A stretch of 64,000 nucleotides of DNA from Streptomyces sp. NBC_00704 (GTDB lineage Bacteria > Actinomycetota > Actinomycetes > Streptomycetales > Streptomycetaceae). Shown piece after piece: positions 8,212 through 15,162 of the stretch. How positions within the stretch are numbered: position 1 is the stretch's first letter; every line of letters begins with the position of its first letter. The notes beneath the pieces were generated by a model. The model saw nothing but the letters and a program-made list of their open reading frames with translations, made no database searches and was not told the DNA's origin. The translations under genes were made by a program, and so were the position numbers. The stretch lies in NCBI RefSeq assembly GCF_036226605.1, contig NZ_CP109000.1, positions 3,282,501 to 3,346,500 on the forward strand. Reading direction: 5' to 3'.

Positions 8212-9432
8212 ATGCCCGAAGCAGTCATCGTCTCGACCGCCCGCTCGCCCATCGGCCGCGCCTTCAAGGGCTCCCTGAAGGACCTGCGCCCGGACGACCT
8301 CACCGCCACGATCATCCAGGCGGCCCTCGCCAAGATCCCCGAGCTGGACCCGAGGGACATCGACGACCTGATGCTCGGCTGCGGTCTGCCCGGCGGCGAG
8401 CAGGGCAACAACCTGGGCCGCATCGTGGCTGTGCAGATGGGGATGGACCACCTCCCCGGCTGCACGATCACCCGTTACTGTTCCTCGTCCCTTCAGACCA
8501 GCCGCATGGCCCTGCACGCCATCAAGGCCGGCGAGGGCGACGTCTTCATCTCGGCGGGCGTCGAGATGGTCTCCCGGTTCGTCAAGGGCAACTCCGACAG
8601 CCTGCCGGACACGCACAACCCGTTCTTCGCCGAGGCGGAGGCCCGCACCGCGGCCGTCGCCGAGCAGGAGGGCACCACCTGGCACGACCCGCGCGAGGAC
8701 GGCCTCGTCCCCGACGCCTACATCGCCATGGGCCAGACCGCGGAGAACCTCGCCCGCGTCAAGGGCGTGACGCGCCAGGACATGGACGAGTTCGGCGTCC
8801 GCTCGCAGAACCTCGCCGAGGAAGCCCTCAAGAACGGCTTCTGGGAGCGCGAGATCACGCCGGTGACGCTGCCCGACGGCACGGTCGTCAGCAAGGACGA
8901 CGGTCCGCGCGCGGGCGTCACGATGGAGGGCGTCCAGGGCCTGAAGCCGGTGTTCCGCCCCGACGGCCTGGTGACCGCCGCCAACTGCTGCCCGCTGAAC
9001 GACGGCGCGGCCGCGGTGGTCGTCATGAGCGACACCAAGGCGCGCGAGCTGGGCCTCACCCCGCTCGCCCGCATCGTGTCGACGGGCGTCTCGGGCCTGT
9101 CCCCCGAGATCATGGGCCTCGGCCCGGTCGAGGCGAGCAAGCAGGCCCTGCGCCGGGCCGGCCTCACCATCGACGACATCGACCTGGTCGAGATCAACGA
9201 GGCGTTCGCCGCCCAGGTGATCCCCTCCTACCGGGACCTCGGCATCGACCTCGACAAGCTGAACGTCAACGGCGGCGCCATCGCCGTCGGCCACCCCTTC
9301 GGCATGACGGGCGCCCGGATCACCGGCACGCTCATCAACTCCCTGCAGTTCCACGACAAGCAGTTCGGTCTGGAGACCATGTGCGTGGGCGGCGGCCAGG
9401 GCATGGCGATGGTCGTCGAGCGCCTGAGCTGA
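8212..9432 (+). CDS. Acetyl-CoA C-acyltransferase (thiolase)
   Basis: A 406-aa thiolase. The acyl-accepting Cys lies in TRYCSSSLQ (Cys90), the conserved NEAF motif is present, His361 lies in AVGHPFG and the second catalytic Cys391 lies in MCVGGGQG. It catalyses thiolytic cleavage of 3-ketoacyl-CoA (or the reverse Claisen condensation), probably in beta-oxidation or ketone metabolism. ATG 8212 is chosen over GTG 8209 because GGAG then has 5-nt spacing. The gene stands alone. A hairpin with a T-tract follows at 9553-9590 and a candidate operator precedes it. Confidence 0.93.
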   Translation: MPEAVIVSTARSPIGRAFKGSLKDLRPDDLTATIIQAALAKIPELDPRDIDDLMLGCGLPGGEQGNNLGRIVAVQMGMDHLPGCTITRYCSSSLQTSRMALHAIKAGEGDVFISAGVEMVSRFVKGNSDSLPDTHNPFFAEAEARTAAVAEQEGTTWHDPREDGLVPDAYIAMGQTAENLARVKGVTRQDMDEFGVRSQNLAEEALKNGFWEREITPVTLPDGTVVSKDDGPRAGVTMEGVQGLKPVFRPDGLVTAANCCPLNDGAAAVVVMSDTKARELGLTPLARIVSTGVSGLSPEIMGLGPVEASKQALRRAGLTIDDIDLVEINEAFAAQVIPSYRDLGIDLDKLNVNGGAIAVGHPFGMTGARITGTLINSLQFHDKQFGLETMCVGGGQGMAMVVERLS

Positions 9433-9552
9433 CCCCTCGTGACGTGACGGGAACGCGGCGAGCGGGCCCGTGGCACGGCGAGCACGCCTCGTGACGCGGC
9501 GACTTGACGGAGCCTCTGCGTAACCGCTCCAGCACCTGCCGTCACGGATCAG

Positions 9553-9590
9553 CCCGGAGTCCGGAAAGCACCTGGACTCCGGGCCTTTTT
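9553..9590 (+). terminator. Rho-independent terminator after thiolase
   Basis: CCCGGAGTCC (9553-9562) pairs with GGACTCCGGG (9574-9583), and CCTTTTT follows at once. This is an intrinsic terminator with a real T-run, which is uncommon in this GC-rich genome. The rest of the 9433-9781 gap shows no gene. Confidence 0.85.
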
Positions 9591-9781
9591 GTGATCCAAT
9601 CTCCCCCAGGATGTGACCTATCTCCCTCCCAGAGGGATTTACCCAGCTCAGCGCCTTTCGGCAGCAAACCCCAGGCCCAAAGTCCTGTCCGTTTCGTGAC
9701 GTTACGCACTGACAGCTGGATAGTCCGCCCTTCAAGCTGATGTAGGAAGTCGGGGGTCGACTTTGAACCGGGAGTACGTCA

Positions 9782-10582
9782 GTGAGCGCCATGCCGATCG
9801 CCTTGCTGGTCACCACGGCCGCCACGGGCGCCGTGGGCGTCGCCGTCCTGCGCACCCTCTTTCAGCTGCGCCGGCAGGTCGCCGCCCTGCACGCCGAACT
9901 CGCGAGGAACGCAGAGAGCGCCGAGAGCGCGGCCGCGCACCTGCGCGGCTTCGTGCCGGCCGCCCGCACCACCGCCGACGCGGCTGAGATACGCGCCGCG
10001 GTGGCCGAGGCGCTCGCGGAGGAGCGGGAGCGGGAGCTGGCCGAGGCGCGCGCCTTCTGGGCCGCCCAGGAGGCCCGTGACGGCTCGGACGCCCCCTCCC
10101 TGCTCGGTCTGCCGGACAGCGAGTTGTTCCTGCCCCGCCAGGCGGACTTCATCGGCCTGGAGCCGGTGACCGAGGCCGGCGCGGACGGCGACGACTTCAG
10201 CGGCGAGTCCGCGGAGCTGGCGGCCGCCCGCCGCCGTCACCCCTCGCACCCCGACTTCGTGCCGGTCCAGTCGCCGGTCGTGAACGACCACGAGCGCACG
10301 GTGGCCACGCTGGAGGAACTCGCGGCGGCCCAGGTCGAACTGACCGACGTGCGGCCGGGCCCGCTGGGCACCCTCGACGTCTACGTCTTCGCCGACGGCA
10401 CCACCCTGTGCATGACGCCGGGGCACCGTGAGACGGCGGAACGCCTCGCCGCGGCCCTCACCGCGGGCGAGACCCCGTTCCTGCTGGGCGGTTCGGGCGT
10501 CTCCGGCGCGTACACCCTGACGTTCCAGTGCGGCGCGGACAACGTCTACATCCTGGCGGACCGGGTCATAGCGAGTCTCTGA
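9782..10582 (+). CDS. Hypothetical protein with N-terminal membrane anchor and coiled coil (266 aa)
   Basis: GTG 9782 is preceded by GGGAG. The N-terminus has one hydrophobic helix (about 5-25). A long alanine/glutamate/arginine-rich helix follows (about 30-95, EIRAAVAEALAEERERELAEARAFW) and probably forms a coiled coil. The C-terminal half (about 105-266) looks globular and ends in a beta-rich part (YTLTFQCGADNVYILADRVIASL). No family was recognised. A membrane-anchored, coiled-coil-spaced soluble domain is the simplest reading. The stop codon is immediately followed by a 37-bp tandem repeat. Confidence 0.75.
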   Translation: MSAMPIALLVTTAATGAVGVAVLRTLFQLRRQVAALHAELARNAESAESAAAHLRGFVPAARTTADAAEIRAAVAEALAEERERELAEARAFWAAQEARDGSDAPSLLGLPDSELFLPRQADFIGLEPVTEAGADGDDFSGESAELAAARRRHPSHPDFVPVQSPVVNDHERTVATLEELAAAQVELTDVRPGPLGTLDVYVFADGTTLCMTPGHRETAERLAAALTAGETPFLLGGSGVSGAYTLTFQCGADNVYILADRVIASL

Positions 10583-10727
10583 GACTCAGCAGCCGGCGCG
10601 TTTCCGCCCCGCCCGCGAGGCCCACAGGCCGGCGCGCTTTCGCCTCCGTCCGAGAGGCCCACACGCCGACGCGCCTGCGCCCCCGCCCGTGAGGCTCACA
10701 CGCCGGCGCGTTTCTGGGCCTGCGCCA
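10581..10727. repeat. Four copies of a ~37-bp tandem repeat spanning a gene end
   Basis: Units start at 10581, 10617, 10654 and 10691 and share GAGGCCCACACGCCGGCGCG-type cores. The fourth unit is the coding 3' end and stop of the minus-strand gene that ends at 10696, so its C-terminus (KRAGV) lies in the repeat. Confidence 0.8.
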
Positions 10728-11007
10728 CCAGTTCCACCGCTTCTTCCACCTGGCCCTCGTCCGTGAGCACGAGGGCCAGGTCGTGCGCGGCGACGGTGAT
10801 CTGGTCGGCGGCGGCGAACATCCCGGCGTCGGGCATCTCCCGCGGCGGCGTGCCGGGCTCCTCGACGAGCTGGGCCCGCCGGGCCAGCTCCCTCGCGAGC
10901 GCGAGCGCCTCGGCGGCCGCGCCTCTTTGCAGCCGGCTCTGCGGGGCGGCGCGCAGACGGTCGGCGAAGCGGTCCACCGCACGGGTCAGGGACGTCGTAT
11001 CAGCCAC
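10696..11007 (-). CDS. Small helical hypothetical protein (103 aa)
   Basis: A predicted all-helical soluble protein, Ala/Arg/Glu-rich (LTRAVDRFADRLRAAPQSR ... LVLTDEGQVEEAVELVAQAQKRAGV). I chose GTG 11007 (VADTTSL), which fits typical actinobacterial proteins of this size, although the Shine-Dalgarno is weak. ATG 11055 is in frame and would add 16 residues. No family was recognised and no membrane segment is present. It is divergent from the DUF4287 gene, with about 100 bp between the starts. Confidence 0.65.
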   Translation of the reverse strand: MADTTSLTRAVDRFADRLRAAPQSRLQRGAAAEALALARELARRAQLVEEPGTPPREMPDAGMFAAADQITVAAHDLALVLTDEGQVEEAVELVAQAQKRAGV

Positions 11008-11111
11008 GCCGCGAGAGTACGCGTCGCACCGGGACTGTTGCCAACGGGCGGACACTCAGGCACGGTGACCTGAAGGACCGGCTTACATCCCCTTTGCTAC
11101 CGGAGGCGCCG

Positions 11112-11339
11112 ATGTCCCATGTCCTCTCCGAGGAGACCCACCGCAACATACTGGCCCGCATCCCCCACTGCACCGGTCGTGAGGTCTCCGACTGGCTGCG
11201 CACCGTCGACGAAGGCCCCGCTCTCCGCTTCGAGGAGAAGGTCAGCTGGCTGCGCGCCGAGCACGACCTCGCGTACGGCCACGCCAAGGCGATCATCCAC
11301 GAGTACGACCTGAGGAGGGCCGCGCGCAAACTGACGTAG
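11112..11339 (+). CDS. DUF4287 domain protein (75 aa)
   Basis: A short protein with the DUF4287 pattern: an N-terminal SEETHRNILARIPHCTGREVSDWLRTV helix pair followed by FEEKVSWLRAEHDLAYGHAKAIIHEYDLRR. Such proteins occur as single-domain or N-terminal modules in actinobacteria, some fused to DUF5655. Function is unknown. GGAGG precedes ATG 11112. It converges on the Bax inhibitor-1 gene across a strong hairpin. Confidence 0.8.
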   Translation: MSHVLSEETHRNILARIPHCTGREVSDWLRTVDEGPALRFEEKVSWLRAEHDLAYGHAKAIIHEYDLRRAARKLT

Positions 11340-11370
11340 CGCGCTCGCGACGCACCCACGCCGACGCGGC

Positions 11371-11403
11371 GAAGGGCCCCGGGACGGTGTCCCGGGGCCC
11401 TTC
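11371..11403. terminator. Bidirectional terminator hairpin
   Basis: A perfect 15-bp stem, GAAGGGCCCCGGGAC (11371-11385) with its complement at 11389-11403, has a 3-nt loop. It lies between convergent genes ending at 11339 and 11430. Confidence 0.8.
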
Positions 11404-11429
11404 GCCGTTGTCGCGCCGTGCGCGGCGGG

Positions 11430-12323
11430 TCAGTCGCTGTTCAGGATCGACAGGAGCCGCAGGAACTCCATGTAGATCCACACCAGCGTCATCGTGAGGC
11501 CGAAGGCGGCGAGCCAGGCCTCCTCGCGCGGGGCGCCGTAGGCGATGCCGTCCTCGACCTGCTTGAAGTCGAGGGCGAGGAAGCAGGCGCCGAGGATGAT
11601 GCCGATGATGCCGAACACGATGCCCAGGCCGCCGCTGCGGAAGCCGAGGCCGTCACCGCCGCCGAAGACCGCGAACAGCAGGTTCACGGCCATCAGCAGC
11701 ACGAAGCCGATCGCGGCGGCCATCACGAAGCCGTAAAAGCGGCGGTTGACGCGGATCCAGCCCGCCTTGTACGCCACGAGCACGCCGGCGAAGACCGCCA
11801 TGGTGCCGAGCACCGCCTGGGCGACGACGCCGTCCGCGATGTAGGTGGACACCGCGCTGGAGATCACGCCGAGGAAGACGCCCTCGAGCGCGGCGTACGA
11901 CAGGATCAGCGCGGGCACCGGGCGTCGCTTGAACGACTGGACCAGCGCCAGCACCATGGCGACCAGACCGGCGCCGACGGCGATGCCGTACGACTTGTTG
12001 ATGTTGGCCTCGTCGACCGGCAGCAGCAGCCACGACAGGACCGCCGTGACGACCACGGCGCCGAGCGTGGTCGCGGTGCGCGCGACGACGTCGTCCATGG
12101 TCATCCGGCCGGTGGCGGCCGGGGCCTGCGGCGGGACGCCGTACTGCAGGTCCTGCTGGGCGTAGGGGTTCTGCGCGTACGGGTTGCCGGCCTGCTGGGC
12201 GTACGGGTTGCCCTGCTGCGTGCCGACTGCGGGTCCCCCGGCCTGCGGCGCGGCGTTGAAGCCCGCGTAGCCGTTGTCGCGGCTGAACCCCCGTCGCGAG
12301 AAGACCGGGTTTCTGCTCCTCAT
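11430..12323 (-). CDS. Bax inhibitor-1 / YccA-like membrane protein
   Basis: A 297-aa protein. The first ~80 residues are a Gln/Pro/Tyr/Asn-rich cytoplasmic tail with repeats of NPYAQ. Seven hydrophobic segments follow, as in the Bax inhibitor-1-like family (domain often annotated Bax1-I). The conserved acidic position near the last helix appears as ALDFKQVEDGI. Family members are calcium- or proton-linked membrane proteins, but the bacterial role is unclear. ATG 12323 has GGAGGAG upstream. An in-frame start at 12362 has no good site. Confidence 0.85.
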   Translation of the reverse strand: MRSRNPVFSRRGFSRDNGYAGFNAAPQAGGPAVGTQQGNPYAQQAGNPYAQNPYAQQDLQYGVPPQAPAATGRMTMDDVVARTATTLGAVVVTAVLSWLLLPVDEANINKSYGIAVGAGLVAMVLALVQSFKRRPVPALILSYAALEGVFLGVISSAVSTYIADGVVAQAVLGTMAVFAGVLVAYKAGWIRVNRRFYGFVMAAAIGFVLLMAVNLLFAVFGGGDGLGFRSGGLGIVFGIIGIILGACFLALDFKQVEDGIAYGAPREEAWLAAFGLTMTLVWIYMEFLRLLSILNSD

Positions 12324-12534
12324 TGCACTCCTCCATGGCCACACTGCGCGGCCTTGGCTCAAGGGTAATAGGTAGGCAAAGGATTGACCCTAGTGCTTGG
12401 GGAGGATCTTTCCCTCGTCCTGTCGCGCAACACGCTACGCGGCGTGGTGATTCCCGGCCCGGTCCGTCACCGATCATGACCAAGCCGGGACAAGGCCGGT
12501 ATCCCACGGAGACCGGACGAACCCCGCTGTTCGA

Positions 12535-13710
12535 TCAATCGAACGAGAAGCCGGTGTAGCCCTCGGCGAGATCGGTCTCCGCGGCCCGTGAGGCGGCGAT
12601 CCGCTCCAGGCGGGCGAGCTGGAGCCGTTCCTCGAAGGGGGTGGCGCCGGGGGCGGGGTGCAGCAGGGCCGTCATGTCGCAGGAGAACCGCTCCGCCTGC
12701 CACACGCGCCGCAGACAGGTCGCGGAGTAGGCGTCGAGGAGGGCGGACGACCCGGTGTCCCGCTGGTGGGTCAGGGCACGCGCGAACGTGACGACGTCCC
12801 CGACGGCGAGGTTCAGCCCCTTGGCCCCGGTCGGCGGGACGATGTGGGCCGCGTCCCCGGCGAGGAAGAGCCGGCCGTGCCGCATGGGCTCGTGGACGTG
12901 GGACCGCATGGCGGTGACCGATTTCTGGGTGATCGGGCCGCGTTCCAGCTTCCAGCCGTCGTCGGTGGCGAGCCGCCGGTCCAGCTCGTCCCAGATCGCC
13001 TCGTCCGCCCACTCCCGCGCGTCCGTGCCCTGGGGCACCTGGAGATAGAGCCGGGAGACGGACGGCGAGCGCATGGACAGCAGCGCGAATCCGCGCGCGT
13101 GGCGGGCGTAGACGAGTTCGTCGTGCGAGGGCGGCACGTCGGCGAGGATCCCGAGCCACCCGAAGGGGTACGTCCGCTCGAAGACGCGGGTGACCGCAGC
13201 CGGGAACGCCGTGCGGGCGACGCCCCGGAAGCCGTCGCAGCCCACGACGTAGTCGCACTCCAGGACGTCCTCGACGCCCTCGTGACGGAAGCGCACGCGC
13301 GGCCGGTCGGTGGCGGCGTCCTCGACGGCCAGCGCCTCCGCCTCGAACAGCAGCGGGCCGCCCTGCGCGAGCTGGAGGGCTATGAGGTCCTTGCACACCT
13401 CCGTCTGGGCGTAGACCGTCACGGACCGGCCACCGGTCAGGGCGGGGAAGTCCACGCGGTGGCGCCGCCCGGCGAACCGCAGCTCGATGCCGTCGTGACG
13501 CAGTCCGGTCCGGTCCATGCGCTCCCCGGCGCCGGCCGCGCGCAGGACGTCCGCCGTGCCCTGCTCCAGGATCCCGGCGCGCTGGCGGTTCTCCGCGTAG
13601 GCCCGGTCGCGGCTCTCCAGCACGACGGAGTCGATGCCGGCGACATGGAGCAGGCGGGCGAGGAGCAGGCCGGCGGGGCCGGCGCCGACGATGCCGACGG
13701 TGGTGCGCAT
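12535..13710 (-). CDS. pobA: 4-hydroxybenzoate 3-monooxygenase
   Basis: A flavoprotein aromatic hydroxylase converting 4-hydroxybenzoate to protocatechuate with NAD(P)H and O2, feeding the beta-ketoadipate pathway. The 391-aa protein has the FAD dinucleotide motif VGIVGAGPAGLLLARLL at the N-terminus, the DG motif VGCDGFRG near 160, and GDAAHIVPPTGAKGLNLA near 285-300. The last is characteristic of PobA rather than of generic FAD monooxygenases. ATG 13710 has GGGAGG upstream. An inverted repeat at 13740-13755 sits where an operator would control it. It lies next to bldA, as in S. coelicolor (recalled). Confidence 0.9.
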   Translation of the reverse strand: MRTTVGIVGAGPAGLLLARLLHVAGIDSVVLESRDRAYAENRQRAGILEQGTADVLRAAGAGERMDRTGLRHDGIELRFAGRRHRVDFPALTGGRSVTVYAQTEVCKDLIALQLAQGGPLLFEAEALAVEDAATDRPRVRFRHEGVEDVLECDYVVGCDGFRGVARTAFPAAVTRVFERTYPFGWLGILADVPPSHDELVYARHARGFALLSMRSPSVSRLYLQVPQGTDAREWADEAIWDELDRRLATDDGWKLERGPITQKSVTAMRSHVHEPMRHGRLFLAGDAAHIVPPTGAKGLNLAVGDVVTFARALTHQRDTGSSALLDAYSATCLRRVWQAERFSCDMTALLHPAPGATPFEERLQLARLERIAASRAAETDLAEGYTGFSFD

Positions 13711-13739
13711 CGGGCCATCCTCCCAGGGAAGTTCGCACA

Positions 13740-13755
13740 GTGAACTTTTGTTCAC
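13740..13755 (-). promoter_or_regulatory. Inverted repeat upstream of pobA (candidate operator)
   Basis: GTGAAC-TTTT-GTTCAC, a perfect 6-bp inverted repeat, is centred about 38 bp before the pobA start. A further GTTC...GAAC pairing overlaps it on the gene side. IclR-type regulators of aromatic catabolism bind such sites. No regulator gene lies alongside. Confidence 0.45.
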
Positions 13756-13836
13756 CGATCTGGGACGTGAGTGTGCGCCCGCACTCCGCGGGTGTCAACG
13801 GTCGAGACGGCTGAGGGGTCGCCGAGACGTCGGAAG

Positions 13837-13920
13837 TGCCCAGAGCCGGACTTGAACCGGCACGCCCGCGAAGGGGCAGCGAGGTTTAAGCTCGCCGTGT
13901 CTGCATTCCACCATCTGGGC
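13837..13920 (-). tRNA. bldA: tRNA-Leu(UAA), reads UUA codons
   Basis: An 84-nt class II tRNA. The acceptor stem GCCCAGA pairs with TCTGGGC, and the anticodon arm GCGAG-CTTAAAC-CTCGC has anticodon TAA. A long variable arm (about TGCCCCTTCGCGGGCG) and a T-arm with GGTTCAAGTCC follow. CCA is not encoded. In Streptomyces the only tRNA reading the rare UUA codon is BldA. It gates translation of TTA-containing regulatory and accessory genes needed for aerial growth and antibiotic production. The sequence and its position next to pobA match the known bldA locus. Confidence 0.95.
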
Positions 13921-14338
13921 AGGCCGAGGGCTCCGCTTGAGCTACCGACCCTATCGGGATCCGTCCCCCCGTCCGACGGCGATCAGACCCGATGTTGTCT
14001 TATTTTATTGATGTCTGAGGGTGCATCAGCACCGGTGACCCACTGTCCGCACTTGCCAGCAGCGTCCCGTGCGGAAACCGCTTGTGCATGCGGAATGACG
14101 GAATTTCACCGTCCGAACGAGGTTGCTCCACCGGTTCTTGACGAACGTCCAGCAGACAGGCGGGTGCGGGAGCGAGTAGGGGTCGGGCGTCATCCCCAGG
14201 TATGACACGAGGGCCCCCGGTCCGTCCGGAGTCTGCCTTCAGAACCGGAACAGCGGCTGACTACACGGCGGCCCAGGGCCGCGACGATGGTTCACGTCCC
14301 CCAGGAAACCGCCGTCGTCCCGACAGGAGCACCACTCC
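13921..14338. other. Gene-free interval between bldA and the ABC transporter
   Basis: About 420 bp with no supported gene. It should hold the bldA promoter (reading left) and the ABC-transporter promoter (reading right). An unusually AT-rich patch lies near 13995-14012 (TGTCTTATTTTATTGATG). I see no convincing -35/-10 pair to assign. Confidence 0.6.
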
Positions 14339-15109
14339 GTGACCACCAGCCCCCTCGCCGACCGGACCACCACAGCGGCAGCACGCGCCACGGAACTGTC
14401 GAAGATCTACGGACAGGGCGAGACCCAGGTGGTCGCCCTGGACCGGGTCTCGGTCGACTTCCGCCAGGCCGAGTTCACCGCGATCATGGGGCCCTCCGGC
14501 TCCGGCAAGTCCACGCTCATGCACTGCGTGGCGGGCCTGGACACCTTCTCCTCCGGCTCCGTGCGCATCGGCGACACCGAACTCGGCTCCCTGAAGGACA
14601 AGCAGCTCACCAAGCTCCGCCGGGACAAGATCGGCTTCATCTTCCAGGCGTTCAACCTGCTGCCGACGCTGACCGCGCTCGAGAACATCACCCTGCCGAT
14701 GGACATCGCGGGCCGCAAGCCGGACAAGGAGTGGCTGGACAAGGTCATCGGCATGGTCGGGCTCGCCGACCGGCTCAGCCACCGGCCCTCGCAGCTCTCC
14801 GGCGGCCAGCAGCAGCGGGTCGCCGTCGCCCGCGCCCTGGCCTCGCGGCCGGACATCATCTTCGGCGACGAGCCGACCGGCAACCTCGACTCCCGCTCCG
14901 GCGCCGAGGTGCTGGGCTTCCTGCGCAACTCCGTGCGCGAACTCGGGCAGACGGTGGTGATGGTGACCCACGACCCGGTGGCCGCGGCCTACGCGGACCG
15001 GGTGGTCTTCCTCGCGGACGGCCGGATCGTCGACGAGGTGCACGGCCCGACCGCCGAGTCGGTGCTCGACCGCATGAAGCGGTTCGACGCCAAGGGCCGC
15101 ACCAGCTGA
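14339..15109 (+). CDS. ABC transporter ATP-binding protein (MacB/LolD type)
   Basis: A 256-aa ATPase with Walker A GPSGSGKST (51-59), Q-loop FIFQAFNLLPTLTALEN, signature LSGGQQQR near 155, Walker B IIFGDEPTGNLDS and H-loop VMVTHDP. The FQAFNLLPTL and EPTGNLDS patterns are typical of MacB/LolD-type ATPases partnered with FtsX-like permeases. The permease gene follows 53 bp downstream. GTG 14339 has AGGAG 11 nt upstream. Likely role: energising a mechanotransmission-type transporter at the cell envelope, such as antimicrobial-peptide or lipoprotein handling. Substrate unknown. Confidence 0.92.
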   Translation: MTTSPLADRTTTAAARATELSKIYGQGETQVVALDRVSVDFRQAEFTAIMGPSGSGKSTLMHCVAGLDTFSSGSVRIGDTELGSLKDKQLTKLRRDKIGFIFQAFNLLPTLTALENITLPMDIAGRKPDKEWLDKVIGMVGLADRLSHRPSQLSGGQQQRVAVARALASRPDIIFGDEPTGNLDSRSGAEVLGFLRNSVRELGQTVVMVTHDPVAAAYADRVVFLADGRIVDEVHGPTAESVLDRMKRFDAKGRTS

Positions 15110-15162
15110 CCCGTACCGGGACCTACCGCTCGCCGACGAGCAGGACTGAGAAGACACCACCC

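Noticed and set aside
7242..9494. 750-codon plus-strand frame joining SGNH end, repeats and thiolase
   Set aside because: It is out of frame with both real genes and composed of repeat translation.
6256..9855. 1,199-codon minus-strand open frame
   Set aside because: It runs antisense through the SGNH hydrolase, the repeat array and the thiolase, all better supported. The product is low-complexity.
12529..12544. GTTCGAT-CA-ATCGAAC palindrome at the end of pobA as a terminator
   Set aside because: Short, not GC-rich, overlaps the coding end and has no T-run. More likely chance or a protein site.
14026..14208. 60-codon minus-strand frame upstream of bldA
   Set aside because: No ribosome-binding site, no homology pattern, and it lies in the expected bldA promoter region.
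14287..15162. N-terminal extension of the first permease through the ATPase gene
   Set aside because: The extension is the shifted frame of the ATPase. Permease homology begins at MFRTALRNVLAHKARLL (15163).
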